The notes under the pieces were generated by a model. It ran no database searches, had not been told where the DNA came from, and saw only the letters and a list, made by a program, of their open reading frames with translations. Below are positions 41,354 through 52,255 of a stretch of 64,000 bases of DNA, one piece after another; within the stretch, counting starts at the first letter, position 1, and the number at the start of each line of letters is the position of its first letter. The stretch comes from Mangifera indica (lineage: Eukaryota > Streptophyta > Magnoliopsida > Sapindales > Anacardiaceae), in the NCBI RefSeq assembly GCF_011075055.1, contig NC_058143.1, forward strand, positions 7,331,057-7,395,056, written 5' to 3'. A program made the translations under genes and the position numbers.

Positions 41354-41671
41354 CTTGCTGATTTCCGGATATTGGAATTGTAATGTCTTGTTTTCTTATA
41401 GCTAGTTTTATGCTTATGTGATTTCGTATGGCTTGTAGTTTTGGTTGTTTGCTTTCCTTATCCGTAGCTTTGAGTTTTTGGTTGTACTTAGCTTGAGCCT
41501 ATTTGCTTCTTGTTTGTACTCTTGTGTTACATGCATGATTGTTGGCATAACCTAGGGGCATGTCCTAGGTATGCTTGTGTTAGGTTTAATCTAGGGACAT
41601 TGTCCTAGATAAACCAATATGTACATTTTGTCTTTGGTATAAAAATCATTAATTACTTACCAAAAAAAAAA
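41354..41671 (+). promoter_or_regulatory. L7 3' UTR with paired stem-loops and poly(A)
   Basis: Stem 1: ACCTAGG (41550-41556) with CCTAGGT (41564-41570), loop GGCATGT. Stem 2: ATCTAGG (41589-41595) with CCTAGAT (41604-41610), extended by GGTTTA/TAAACC, where L5 has GCTTA/TAAGC. TTTGGTATAAAA, then CTTACC and poly(A) end it. By eye it is identical to the L6 3' UTR. Confidence 0.75.
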
Positions 41672-41776
41672 AAATGCAATAATCCTCTTTTGTTTCCACT
41701 TAAAAGTCATAACCCCTATGAGCTGCATCTACATCATATTGCCATGGTCTCCCTAGAAGCACATCCAAATGAAATC
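41672..41776 (-). pseudogene. G3 protease end, right of L7
   Basis: Minus-strand translation gives DVLLGRPWQYDVDAAHRGYDF, the block after the retropepsin active site in plant gypsy elements. It then runs in broken frame (KQKRIIAFHRKGG) into the segment left of L7. The first 13 bases are the L7 target duplication. Confidence 0.75.
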
Positions 41777-42381
41777 ACCTAATTATACCAAGGTTTGGTT
41801 GTTTTCACATCAATGGGTCAAGGTCCATCCAAATTTTATAATCTTAATTCAATCTCGGGTTATTTTTTGCTTCAAATGTTGGGTCTTTGCATAATATCAC
41901 TAAGGTTTATGTCAATTGGTATTAGAGTCGTGTCGAATCAAGTTCAATTTATCTTTTTTTTTTTTGTAAAATTCGTTTGGTTCTTTATGTTCTTAGTATA
42001 GATGAAATTCTTGGCTATTTTTCTTAGATTATTTTTTCTGTTTTCATTTGTTTTTTTTTTTTTTTTTTGTGTTTCTCCTTGTTTCTTATTGATTTCAAAA
42101 GCCTAAGGTTGTCGTTTGATCAAAATTTCATTAATCTTGATGAAATTTGTCCAAGCCAAAAATTAGGGTTTCAATTCTTATTTTCTCTTCAATCTTTCGT
42201 GAGTCTTAATCATTAATTCCCTTTGTTCTTATGTTAGTCAATTATCTTGTTGCTTGTTTCTTGTTTTTCTTAAATTTTTGGTTGAATTTCTTGGTCTAGT
42301 CATAGCCGAATTCAAAAGGTTGGTTTGGGGTGTTTTAATTTCTTAATTGATCTTGAAAAGTCAAAACAAATGAAGAAATTT
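41777..42381 (+). other. Old gypsy leader-like region with primer-site match
   Basis: TTGGTATTAGAGTCGTG near 41915 resembles the initiator-tRNA-Met site. The T-rich sequence after it (GATCAAAATTTCATT, TTAGGGTTTC, TTCTTGTTTTTC) matches 29163-30000. No coding frame is conserved. It is cut at 42381 by an LTR. Confidence 0.45.
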
Positions 42382-43350
42382 TGATGCATTCTCATCAAAA
42401 ATGCAAAAATTTGTTTTCACTATTTATTTGAAAGGGAGTATTTTTTAATTCATTCAATTTGACAACCAAGACAAATTCCGATCCAAACCAAACTTATATC
42501 AATGCATTCACAGCACAATGAGATATATTTTGATCTATGACAACACAAAAATAGGACAAGATAAAGCAATCAAAATAAAGATAAAAATCAATGGCTGATT
42601 TGATAATTTCTCTGCAACTCTCTAATGCATACACTTCAAACATGCACAAAAGCATTCAACTTTACATTTTAAGGACATAAAAATGAAACCAAGGCATAAA
42701 AGAATGTTTCCACCAACCTTGAAATTCCACCACCAATCTTCCACAAAGATGATTGGATAAAGAAAATGAGGGATAAAAGCTTCAATGCTTTATCTCAAGT
42801 TTCATTCAAAATGCCAACAAAAAAAAATACAAATGAAGACCCACCCCTTTATATAGGAAGCATAGATGACAATGATACAATTTTGTCAACAAAATTAATT
42901 AAAAATCAACTAAACTCTTTTAATGTATGCTAAGCCATCCATCATAAACTAAACCCATACCTCATTAATTTACTAGGGAAAAAAAGTGGTTATCTTTTTC
43001 CCTAAATCTAGGAAATATGTCTCCTATCTTTGTAACCAAGTTTCCATCTAGTTCTAAAGCAACTAAATATACAAGTTTAGGCCAATTTCTTAAAGCTCCT
43101 TAGATTGTTTGGGCTCAAAATGGACTTCATTTGTTGTTTCTTTGGGCTAATGAGTGCAAGCTATTCACTTGGACCTTGGGTGCATGCTATGAGGCTATGC
43201 CCAAAAGTGAGATTGGCCAAAAAATAAGAAAGCAATGCTTCTTTTGGCTTGTGAGTTGCTGAATTTTCATCTTTCTTTGTTTCAAAGGTAGCATAAAAGA
43301 TTGAGGAAGGCTTGGGACTTGAGAATGGTGATGGATCTGGGTATGCATCA
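42382..43350 (-). repeat. Gypsy 3' LTR, third subtype
   Basis: A 969-bp LTR beginning TGATGCATACCC in element orientation and ending TGAGAATGCATCA. The pol frame to its right runs into it and stops near 43161. A TATA-like CCTATATAAAGG lies near 42860 on the minus strand. Only a short internal piece accompanies it, so the element is truncated at 43457. Confidence 0.8.
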
Positions 43351-43457
43351 TCTACCCTAGGTAGAGACGGATTTGCCCTCAAATCCTCAAGGTGGCTATC
43401 CTCCAAATATGGTAAACGGTCTCCCATGTTAAAGGTGGCTGAAACTCCTCTCATTTA
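43161..43457 (-). pseudogene. Gypsy pol tail running into the LTR
   Basis: It encodes VSATFNMGDRLPYLEDSHLEDLRANPSLPRVDDAYPDPSPF and ends near 43161, inside the LTR. It matches the G2 integrase tail and shows that this subtype also reads across the polypurine tract. All sequence upstream of VSATF is missing. Confidence 0.8.
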
Positions 43458-43898
43458 GGGTTGGATGTAAGCTGAGTCGACTTGGTCTCGAAAGCCAACT
43501 TGACTCAATATAGTTTGATTCAAATTCATTTTTAATAAATTCGAATCGAATTCAAATTATAAAAATATGGCTGGTTAAAAAAGTAAGCCAAATTCAAACC
43601 ATATTGAGTTTGGTTCAAATTGGCTTGCAAGCTAGCCATAACTTAGCTTAGATCAAGCTGAATCATGGCTTGTACTAGTTGGCTCAATTTGCTAAAATGG
43701 CGACACGGTCTTTGTGCTTGAAAGACTCAACTTTTGGACCAAATAAGAAAATCTCCTTTTTCTTCTTATGTCGTCACTTCCTCTCGACTTTTTTTCCCCC
43801 TTCAATCATTTTCTCTCATGTTCTTTGCATCTTTCTTTCACCCAAACACATTTTTCTTTCATCCAAACAAATCACAAAACCATTTTCACATGACATTA
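43458..43898. other. Unassigned sequence, perhaps a small DNA transposon piece
   Basis: Bases 43458-43690 contain alternating words such as AAGCTGAGTCGACTTGG, CAACTTGACTC and GGCTTGCAAGCTAGCC, with partial self-complementarity, as in some plant hAT-like MITEs. Bases 43690-43898 are C/T-rich with poly(T). No gene is recognised. The solo LTR at 43899 is inserted here, and the sequence resumes at 44914. Confidence 0.35.
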
Positions 43899-44908
43899 TG
43901 GTGCATTTCTATCAAGACAATGTAACAATACACAAACTCAATTCTGAAAATTACTATTTATTTAGCATAGCAGCAATTTGTCTTTCAATTTTAACCAATC
44001 AAATGACCTCCAAACCATGCAAATTATATATCATTGGAAAAAAAATTCAAAAAGCTTTCTAACTGTATATAATATCAACCACAACTCAATCAACAAAACA
44101 TTCAAAACTAGCTTCAAAGTTTACTGGCAAAAACTGGAAATTGCAAAATCACACACTGTGAATAGTAATCCGAGGCATAAAACACATATTCAAGTCTTCA
44201 CACTTTAGATTTCAAGGGTAACAAGAAAAATAACCAAGGTATAAAAGAAATTCCACCAACCTTAGGATATTCCACCACCAATTCTTCCTCCAAGATGAAT
44301 TGGATAAAGGAAAAAACAAAGAAAAGCTAACAAAACTTTGCTTGAATTTTTTGCTATCAAAGGAGTCTAAAGTTTACAAGTGAAAAAACCACACTTATAT
44401 ACAAGAGGAAGTAATGGCAAAGTAAGCATTCATAGGCCATTAATTAGACAAGTAAGCTATGACCCTAATTTAAGCTTAGCTAATAAAAAGAACTAATGTC
44501 ATACCATATTAATGAAGAAAATGACAAAAGAGAATAACTTTTTCCTAAAAAGTGGAATCATGTCCTTAAACTAAAGTTACTTGCTTCTTCTTTAGTTGCA
44601 ATTTAACTAAATGTACTTCATGGCATCTTGGGCTCCTATTTAAGTGATAGATGGCTGCCTCATCTACTTGGGCTTCAAAGTGGGCTTATAATTGGCTTTT
44701 TGGACTCATTTAAGCTTCTATTTCATTAAGGCCTTGGATGCAAGTAATGAAAGTGCACCCAAAAGTAAAGTTGGGCCAAATTGGAGGTGACAAAGGTTCT
44801 TTGGGCTTGCATAGAGCTTTTCCCTCATTCCTTTCATTACCTTGGGCCGAATAGGGCATGGCTAAGAACTTGGGGCCTAAGAATGTTGAAGTGGCCTGAG
44901 ATTCATCA
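43899..44908 (-). mobile_element. Solo gypsy LTR with perfect target duplication
   Basis: A 1,010-bp LTR, TGGTGCATTTC to GATTCATCA, flanked by CATTA on both sides (43894-43898, 44909-44913). It is close to the 5' LTR of G5. No internal gypsy sequence remains, so the two LTRs of the original insertion have recombined. Confidence 0.9.
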
Positions 44909-44913
44909 CATTA

Positions 44914-45287
44914 GCTCTCTTTTCAGTCTCCTTTGTGGTCATTTTCTCTCTAAGCATTCATCCTAAAACTTAAATCAATCATCATCTCTTTCCTTTGGAC
45001 TTTTCTTCTCACTATCTTTGTAGTTCATCAGTAAAGAGTTCACCTCAGTCGGCCCTGACTCCACTTTGTGTTGCTATCATCATATCGGTGCACAATATTT
45101 TATCTTTAGCAGGTTTTTTTATGTCTTTCGTGTGTTAAATATTTGGCTAATTTCATCTTCCAATGGTATTATATTTATTCAAAGATGCATAGAGTTTTGA
45201 ATTTATGGTGTGAAATAATCTTGGCAAAAACTAAATTGAGCTAGGAACACAAAAATTAAATTCGAGCTTTGAATCTTAAAGTTTTCT
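44914..45287. other. Unassigned sequence
   Basis: It continues the host of the solo LTR. It has no clear frame and no match to the other repeats in the window. It ends at an LTR start at 45288. Confidence 0.35.
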
Positions 45288-45931
45288 TGATGCATACATG
45301 GGTCTTTCTCTATTTTTGAGCTCCATATCTTCCTCAAGTTACCGTGCCACCCAAGAAGTTAAGATGAATGAATTTCCAGCAACATACAAGCCCAAGGATG
45401 CAATACCTCCTCAATTTTGGTCCAAATCCAACTTTGCGTATAACCTCCTTAAATGGACTTAAAACCTACTTATATGATTGCTCCAATTGATCCAAAAGTG
45501 CAACTTTTGAAACCCACTATTGGTCCAAACGTCCAAGACTCCTTTTTGAAGCCCAAAGAGCTCAAAATATGCCTTTAGTTGGTTTTGAACTAAAAGAAAA
45601 GATAGTTGCCTTAGTTAGGAAACAAATTTCCTATATTTAAGGAAAAGGTGTACTATTTTGTCTTGTATTCATTAATTTGAGTATGAGTTTGTTTATGATG
45701 AATGGCTTAGCATATATTAGGGACTTTATTCAATTTTATATTAATTTTATTGACCAAAGTGTATCATTGCCATCCATGCCTCCTATATAAAGGAGTGAAC
45801 CTTCATTTGTAATTGGTTGGTTGCATTTCGAATAAAAATTTGAAGAAAGCTTTGTTGGTTTTATCTCATTTCCTTTTTTTAATCATTTTTGGTTGAAGAT
45901 TGGTGGTGGAAGGCCCTAAGCTTGGTGGAAC
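45288..45931 (+). repeat. Gypsy LTR (plus), first part, split by G4
   Basis: It begins TGATGCATACATGGG and carries a decayed coding tail (KPKDAIPPQFWSKSNFAYNLL) and a TATA-like CCTATATAAAGG near 45783. It stops at GGAAC (45927-45931), the G4 target duplication. The same LTR resumes at 57862. Confidence 0.8.
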
Positions 45932-46380
45932 TGATGCATTTCCATCAAGACAATGCAATAACACACAAACTCAATTCTAGAAGTTACTATTATTTGGCAC
46001 AACAACAATTTGTCTTTAATTTTTATCCAATCAACTGACCTCCAAATCATGCAAATTATATATCATTGGAAAAAGCATTCAATGAGCTTTCTAACTGTAT
46101 ATAATGTTAACCACAACTCAATTAATTAGGCATTCAAAACTAGCTTCAAAGTTTGCTAGGAAAAATTGGAAATTGCAAAATCACACACTGTGAACAGTAC
46201 CTGAGGCATACAACACACATTCAAATCTTCACACTTTAGATTTCAAGGGTAACAAGAAAATTAACCAAGGTATAAAGGAAAGTTCCACCAACCTTGGGGT
46301 CTTCCACCACCAATCTTCCACCAAGAATGATTGGATAAAGGAAATGAGAAAAAAAAGTCAACAAGCTTTCTTCAAATTTT
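45932..46380 (-). repeat. G4 3' LTR, terminal part
   Basis: The first 449 bases (window order) of the G4 3' LTR, to the L8 insertion. The target duplication AAATTT(T) ends it (46374-46380). Confidence 0.85.
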
Positions 46381-46968
46381 AAGTCATACTCTCTCTCTAA
46401 AATATGCTCTCCCTTCTCTCTAAAAATCCACCTCTCCCCTCTTCCACCTCCTATTAGGTCTTGTGTTTCTCCCTCGGCTGTGGTGGTTTATCCTAGGTCC
46501 TATACTCCGGTCCGGTGACCTTGGTCACCGGCTCCATTCCCTCCTCTGGTCTGTTTTAATATCACAGTCGGTTTTTCTAATGGTGATAGCTTTGGAGTCC
46601 TTGTATTCTTGTTTTGAAGGTTCTGTTTTTAAAGTTTGTCCCGTCTAAAAGGTTTCGGTGTCAACCCTTCCAAGTTGCGGTTTTCTTCTTTTCCGGCTTG
46701 CTTGGGTGTTTGTAAGCTGCAGTTGGTTTCCCTCTCTCCTAAAATTCAAAATTTTGAATGTTGGCTTGTGTTTTGCGCCATTTCCTCTTTGGTGCATACT
46801 ATTTTATTCTTTCCGTGGCAGGTTTCCTCCTTTCCACTTCAGGATAGTTTAGTCTGCTGTGCATTTGGTCTGCTCTGTGTTGCAGGCTATTTTGCATTGA
46901 TTTGGCTAGTCTCTCCTCACCTTTCTCTTTCTCCCTCACTTTATTTTTTGTCCATAACCATTCTTAGC
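46381..46968 (+). promoter_or_regulatory. L8 5' UTR with perfect hairpin
   Basis: The ATGCTCTCCCTTCTCTCTA block lies near 46404. CCGGTGACC (46512-46520) and GGTCACCGG (46523-46531) form a perfect 9-bp stem with a TT loop. The same stem with one mismatch occurs in L5, L6 and L7. Confidence 0.7.
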
Positions 46969-48294
46969 ATGTCGTCTACTGGACAAGTTAAACCTTCTGA
47001 AGCTGCTGTAGTTTCCGTTGGAGAGAAAGATAATAAGGCTTCTTGGAGCTCCCTCTTCTCACCAAAGGAGTTTTGCACTAAGCTGGAATATTATGAGCCT
47101 AGAGGAAGAGATGCAAAAGGGCGTGTGTGTGTAGCTCCTCCTCAAGAAATTGCGGAAGAGGGAGCTGCAAAATGGAGAACTTGTGCGGTGGGTTTTTTCC
47201 TAGGCAAAAGACCTCCATTCTTGACTGTTAAAAGAACACTTGAGAAGATATGGGCATCATATGGACTAAGTGAGGTCATGACCTCTAGCCAAGGAGTATT
47301 TATACTAAAATTCCAAGACATGGATGGAGTTTCTAAAGCGGTGGAAGTAGGACAGCTTACTATTGGTGGACAGCCATTTATAGTTCGGAAATGGACTACA
47401 AATCTTCCCATGATGATCAATGATGTCAAGAAGGTGGCTATATGGGTGAGATTGTATGGCATCCCACTTGAGTTTTGGTCTCCAAAAGGACTCAGCTATA
47501 TAGCAAGTGCCATTGGGAATCCTCTTTATATGGATGCTGTTACGGAAGGAGGGACAAGATTAGAGTTTGCACGGATATGTATTGAGATCAAAGTGGATGC
47601 AGAATGCCCGGAGTCTATTAGTTTAACTCTGCCAAATGGTGAAAGCTTGGTGATCAATGTAGAGTATAGTTGGAAACCACTAAAATGCAATGGGTGCCAA
47701 TGCTTTGGACACTCCACTGCCAATTGTCATTTTGCTCCGAAATTTGAAGGTAGCACATCTTCACGGAAAAACCTCAAGGATGGGGAGGGAATGATAACAG
47801 CAAAGAAGCTACTTGGGAAAGATAGCAAACTGAAGGTGGCAAACGGCAATGACAAAAAGGCCAAAGGTAAAGGTGTGGAGATTCATAATTTAGTGGAAAA
47901 CACTAATAAGAATAATAGATATTCAGCATTAGCCATCCATGAGTCCCATGAACAAATCAATAGGAGCATAATGATGGTTGAAGAGGTAAACCCGGAGAAA
48001 ACCAATGAAGTAGTCACTTCGGCAGGAAAAGAAAAGGTGAATGAAGCTAGCACTTCCAAGAATAGTCAAGTTACAGCAGCAAAGGGAATAGATATAGAGG
48101 ATGAAGGAGCTGGTTCAAATGGTGGGGAGGACTTGGAAAATGAGGGCTCTCCAACAATAGTCCCATTTGGAGGAAAGCTAAAAGTGGATGAGATGGATCT
48201 TAGGAAGAAGGAAGTGGATATGAAGACTATGAACTTGGGGAAAAAATTGGCAAAGCTCAAGAAAGCTAATTCCCCTCCAACATCATCCAAATGA
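46969..48294 (+). CDS. L8 ORF1: LINE RNA-binding protein
   Basis: 441 residues from ATG at 46969 (MSSTGQVKPSE). The frame is open upstream from 46636, but no ATG lies there. It has a DUF4283-type region (ASWSSLFSPKEF, AVGFFLGKRPPFLTVKR, KVAIWVRLYGIPLEFW), a CCHC knuckle CNGCQCFGHSTANC near residue 240, then a Lys/Glu-rich tail with PFGGKLKVDEMDLRK. It differs clearly from L7 ORF1 but has the same layout. The stop overlaps the ORF2 start as ATGA (48291-48294). Confidence 0.9.
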   Translation: MSSTGQVKPSEAAVVSVGEKDNKASWSSLFSPKEFCTKLEYYEPRGRDAKGRVCVAPPQEIAEEGAAKWRTCAVGFFLGKRPPFLTVKRTLEKIWASYGLSEVMTSSQGVFILKFQDMDGVSKAVEVGQLTIGGQPFIVRKWTTNLPMMINDVKKVAIWVRLYGIPLEFWSPKGLSYIASAIGNPLYMDAVTEGGTRLEFARICIEIKVDAECPESISLTLPNGESLVINVEYSWKPLKCNGCQCFGHSTANCHFAPKFEGSTSSRKNLKDGEGMITAKKLLGKDSKLKVANGNDKKAKGKGVEIHNLVENTNKNNRYSALAIHESHEQINRSIMMVEEVNPEKTNEVVTSAGKEKVNEASTSKNSQVTAAKGIDIEDEGAGSNGGEDLENEGSPTIVPFGGKLKVDEMDLRKKEVDMKTMNLGKKLAKLKKANSPPTSSK

Positions 48295-51200
48295 CAAAGA
48301 TAGCTTGCTGGAACATTAGGGGCCTCAATGCTCCTATCAAGCAAAGGGAGGTAAGGCATTTTATCAAGCATAATAACATTGAAATAATGGCTGTGTTGGA
48401 AACAAAAGTGGGGAATGATAGCTTGAGTAGAGTGAATGGTAATATTTGGAAAGAGTGGAAGAATGCTAATAACAATGATAGTCACCCTAATGGGAGAATT
48501 TGGGTAGGATGGAATAAGGATGCTATTAGATTGAATGTCATTGAGAAAAATCCACAATTCATTCATGGGGAGGCTTGGTTAGTAAAGGAGAACTCTCTTA
48601 TAGCCTTAACTATAGTCTATGGGTATAATCAACCTTTGGAAAGAAGAAGACTATGGAAGGAAATTAATAGGCTATCCAATCGGATGGGAAACAAACCGTG
48701 GCTAATAATGGGTGATTTTAATGCAATTAGGGGTCCAAGTGAGAAAATTGGAGGAGTGTCATGGGGAGATACTTATTGTGATGACCTAAACAAGTGTTGT
48801 GGGGAAGCAAACCTAGATGATCTTCGGTATATGGGAAACCAACTCACTTGGAGTAATTGTAGTGAAGGACATAGGGGGATAGCATGCAAGTTGGATAGAG
48901 CCCTTGTAAATGAACATTGGAAAGATGCTTTTGAGGAATCCTTTGCCATTTTTCTCAACCCTTCCATCTCTGACCATTCCCCATGCATTGTGACTTGTGG
49001 AGGTGGTGAAAAAAGGAGGAAGGTCCCTTTCAAGTTCTACAACATGTGGGCAACACATGATAATTTCCTTAATATTGTGAGGGAGGCTTGGAAAGAGGAC
49101 TTTGAAGGCAGCCCTATGTATAATCTCATCAGCAAGCTTAAGAGATTAAAAGGGGTTTTTAGGAGGCTAAATAAGGAGGGGTTTTGGAGAATTTCAGAGA
49201 AGGTGGAAGAAGCTAAAGAAAGATTGGAGGATGTTCAAAACAGACTACAAAACAGCCCTCTAAATGAAGATTTAGCCAAGGAAGAAAAGGTTTGGTTAGA
49301 GAACTACAAAAGTCTAAGTGAAGCCGAAGAATCTTTAGCTAAACAAAAAGCCAAAGTTCATTGGCTTCAAGAAGGAGATCAATATACCAAATTTTTCTTC
49401 AAATGCATCAAAGCCCGAAGGAGTAGGAACTCTATCAATGGTGTGTGCCTAGACGATGGAACCTTTGTTAGTAATATGGAGGATGTTAAGAAGGAGTTTG
49501 TTAGCTATTTCAAGAAAGTCCTTAATACCACGGTATCATGCAATTCCAATGTTGAGGAAATTCAAAGGCTGCTAAAGTTTCAAATAGAGATTCAAGAGAA
49601 AGAGAACATGATCAAAGAAGTGGGGGAAGAGGAAATCAAAGCCATTATCTTTGCCATGGACAACAACAAAGCTCCGGGGCCGGATGGTTATGGTGCCTTC
49701 TTCTTTAAAGCCGCTTGGGAGATTGTGGGGAATGATGTGATTAAGGCAGTCCAGCACTTTTTCTCTTCAGGCCATCTTCTCAAAGAGGTAAATTGCACTA
49801 TTTTAGCTCTTGTCCCTAAGGTTGCTAACTCTTCAAAGTGTATGGAGTATAGGCCGATAGCTTGCTGCAATATAATCTACAAATGCATTTCTAAAATCCT
49901 TGCAAATCGTCTCAAAGCCATACTTCCGAATTTCATTGATAAAGCCCAAGGAGCATTTGTGGGAGGAAGGTGCATTGGAGAGAATATAATGTTGTGTCAA
50001 GACCTTATGCATAACTACCATAGAATGAGCAAAGACAAGAAGTGTGCCATGAAGATTGATCTATTGAAGGCATATGATACGGTTCATTGGGACTTCATCC
50101 TTGCTATTCTTGAAGCAATTGGTTTTCATGGAAAATTCATTGGTTGGATTAGAAGCTGCATCACAACCCCCTCCTTCTCATTAGGAATAAATGGTGAATT
50201 GGTGGGTTTTTTCAAGAGCTCTCATGGTCTTAGACAAGGGGACCCTTTATCCCCTTACCTTTTTGTCATGGCAATGGAGATTCTCTCCAGGATGCTTGGA
50301 GAACTCAAGAACATCCCTTCGTTTGGTCATCATTGGAAATGTAAGAAGAACAACATAACTCATTTGTGCTTTGCCGATGACCTTATTTTGTTTTGTAGGG
50401 CAGATGTTGAATCCATTACTCTCATGAAAAGATCCTTAAACCTTTTTCATGAATGGTCCGGACTTCAAATGAATTGCAACAAAAGCAATATATACATCTC
50501 CGGAATACCCCAAGAGGAGAAGATCAAGCTTGTGGATTCTATCAATTTGGAGGTGGGAGAATTGCCTTTCAAGTATCTAGGAGTTCCAATAACTTCCTCA
50601 AAGCTCAAAAGAAGTGATTGCAAGCTGCTCATTGATAAGATTGTGGGAGAATTTATTCGTGGCGTAACAAATTCTTATCTTATGTGGGAAGATTGTTACT
50701 TATCAAGGCTGTCCTATTTAGCATTCAAGTGTATTGGTCTTCCATATTTATTCTTCCTTCAAGTGTGCATAAGGAAATAGATGGAATTTTGAGGAATTTT
50801 CTTTGGAATGGTGCTGCCATGGATGGAAGAAAGGCCAAAGTTGCGTGGGATGAGGTATGTGTTCCTAAAGAGGAGGGTGGTCTTGGCATTATGAGGTGCA
50901 AAGTGTGGAACAAGGCTGCCATCATAAAGAATATGTGGAAGATTCTCCTTGATAAGGGGAATACACTTTGGGTGGAATGGATTAAGGCAAACAAGCTTCA
51001 AGGTAAAAGTTTTTGGGAGATCAAACCGAACAGTGAGAGTTCATGGGTTTGGAGGAAAATTTTAAACCTTAGGGAACAAATGAAAACCAAGTTCAAGAAA
51101 GTCATCGGCAATGGGGAAAACACTTTTCTTTGGCTTGATAATTGGCACCCCTATGGACCATTAATGGATAAGTACGGAACCCGGTCATCTATGATTCCGG

Positions 51201-51936
51201 AATTCCTAAGCATGCTTTAGTCAAAGAAGTCATTGATGAGCATGGGTGGAAATGGCCAGCAGCTAATTCTTGCCACCTTATGGAGATAAAGGAAGCTCTC
51301 CCTTGCTGCCCAATGGGAGGGGAGGACGTTTTAACATGGTCCCCTAATACTAATGGCAAGTTCACTATCAAATCGGCATGGGAAATCATGAGGAGCAGGA
51401 AAGACAAGGTTAGTTGGCACAACATTGTATGGTTTAAAAGGCATTTCCTAAGACATTCATTCATTGTATGGATGGGTATTAGAGGTAAACTAATGACAAG
51501 GGATAGGTTAGCAAGAATTGGCCTTATATCCCACAATGTATGCCCATTATGCAATGAGGATCCGGAAAGTATGGACCACCTATTTTTTAGGTGTGTTTTT
51601 AGCTCCCAAATCTGGAATGGAATGCTCAATCTTTGCCATCAACAAATCATGTATAGCTCATGGACTTCATTGATCGCGGAATTAGCAAACAAATGGAAGG
51701 AAAATAGCTTCAAGAATATTTTGAGTAAACTTTGCTTTGGGGCAGCCGTATACTACATTTGGAAGGCTAGGAATGACCTTTGCTTTGGAAGAGATGGATT
51801 ACCAAGGGAAAGAGTCCAAATGCTTATTCAAGAATGTGTTAGAGTTAGAGTTTCTTGCTTGAGAAAGGTTACCAAGTCTAGTGAAAATGTGCTTCTTGCA
51901 AACAATTGGGATATTCCTCATATAATATTTGAATAG
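48291..51936 (+). pseudogene. L8 ORF2 with two frameshifts
   Basis: The frame is open from 48291 to about 50650: endonuclease (CWNIRGLN, AVLETKV, WLIMGDFNAI, SDHSPC), RT (APGPDGYGAFFF, GLRQGDPLSPYLF, THLCFADDLILFC near 50370, LPFKYLGVPITSS). A frameshift near 50650 moves to the frame of GRLLLIKAVLFSIQVYWSS, and a second near 51183 (after DKYGTR) to that of the zf-RVT domain CPLCNEDPESMDHLFFRC and end NNWDIPHIIFE. Each is a one-base change, so a working ancestor is recent. Confidence 0.92.
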
Positions 51937-52255
51937 CTTTTGGTGGTGTTGACTTGTAATATGTTTTGGTTTTAGGTTGTAAGGTCATGTCATGTGTTTT
52001 GTATCAACTTGTGTTGGGTATGTGATTCGGCATAACCTAGGGACTTGTCCTAGGTATGCTTGTGAGTTGTGTTGTATCTTTGGATCACTTTGATTCAATG
52101 TTTGTTTTTAGTGTTTCTTGTTTGTTGCGGCATAACCTAGGGGCTTGTCCTAGGTATGCTTGTGTAAAGCTTAATCTAGGAGCTTTGTCCTAGATAAGTA
52201 TTTGTATATCCTTTCTTTGGTATAAATATATTATTAATTACCAAAAAAAAAAAAA
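51937..52255 (+). promoter_or_regulatory. L8 3' UTR with a duplicated first stem-loop
   Basis: The ACCTAGG/CCTAGGT stem occurs twice, at 52035-52055 and 52135-52155, exactly 100 bases apart. Stem 2, ATCTAGG (52174-52180) with CCTAGAT (52189-52195), follows once. Poly(A) is at 52243-52255. Confidence 0.75.

Larger units (their letters stand above)
35641..41671 (+). mobile_element. LINE L7: full length with both ORFs intact
   Basis: A ~6.03-kb L1-type LINE flanked by a perfect 13-bp duplication AAATGCAATAATC (35628-35640 and 41672-41684). It has a 5' UTR with the conserved pyrimidine block and hairpin, open ORF1 (504 aa), open ORF2 (1,215 aa), a 3' UTR with two stem-loops and a poly(A) of about 13. 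All catalytic motifs that I can check are present. It is the only LINE here without a visible lesion. Near identity with L6 supports recent activity of this subfamily. Confidence 0.95.
46381..52255 (+). mobile_element. LINE L8: full length, ORF1 open, ORF2 frameshifted
   Basis: A 5.88-kb LINE inserted in the G4 3' LTR. The duplication is short, AAATTT, and merges with the 13-base poly(A) (52243-52255). It belongs to the L5/L9 subfamily. ORF1 is open; ORF2 has two single-base frameshifts and no visible stop elsewhere, so it is fairly young but inactive. Confidence 0.92.
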
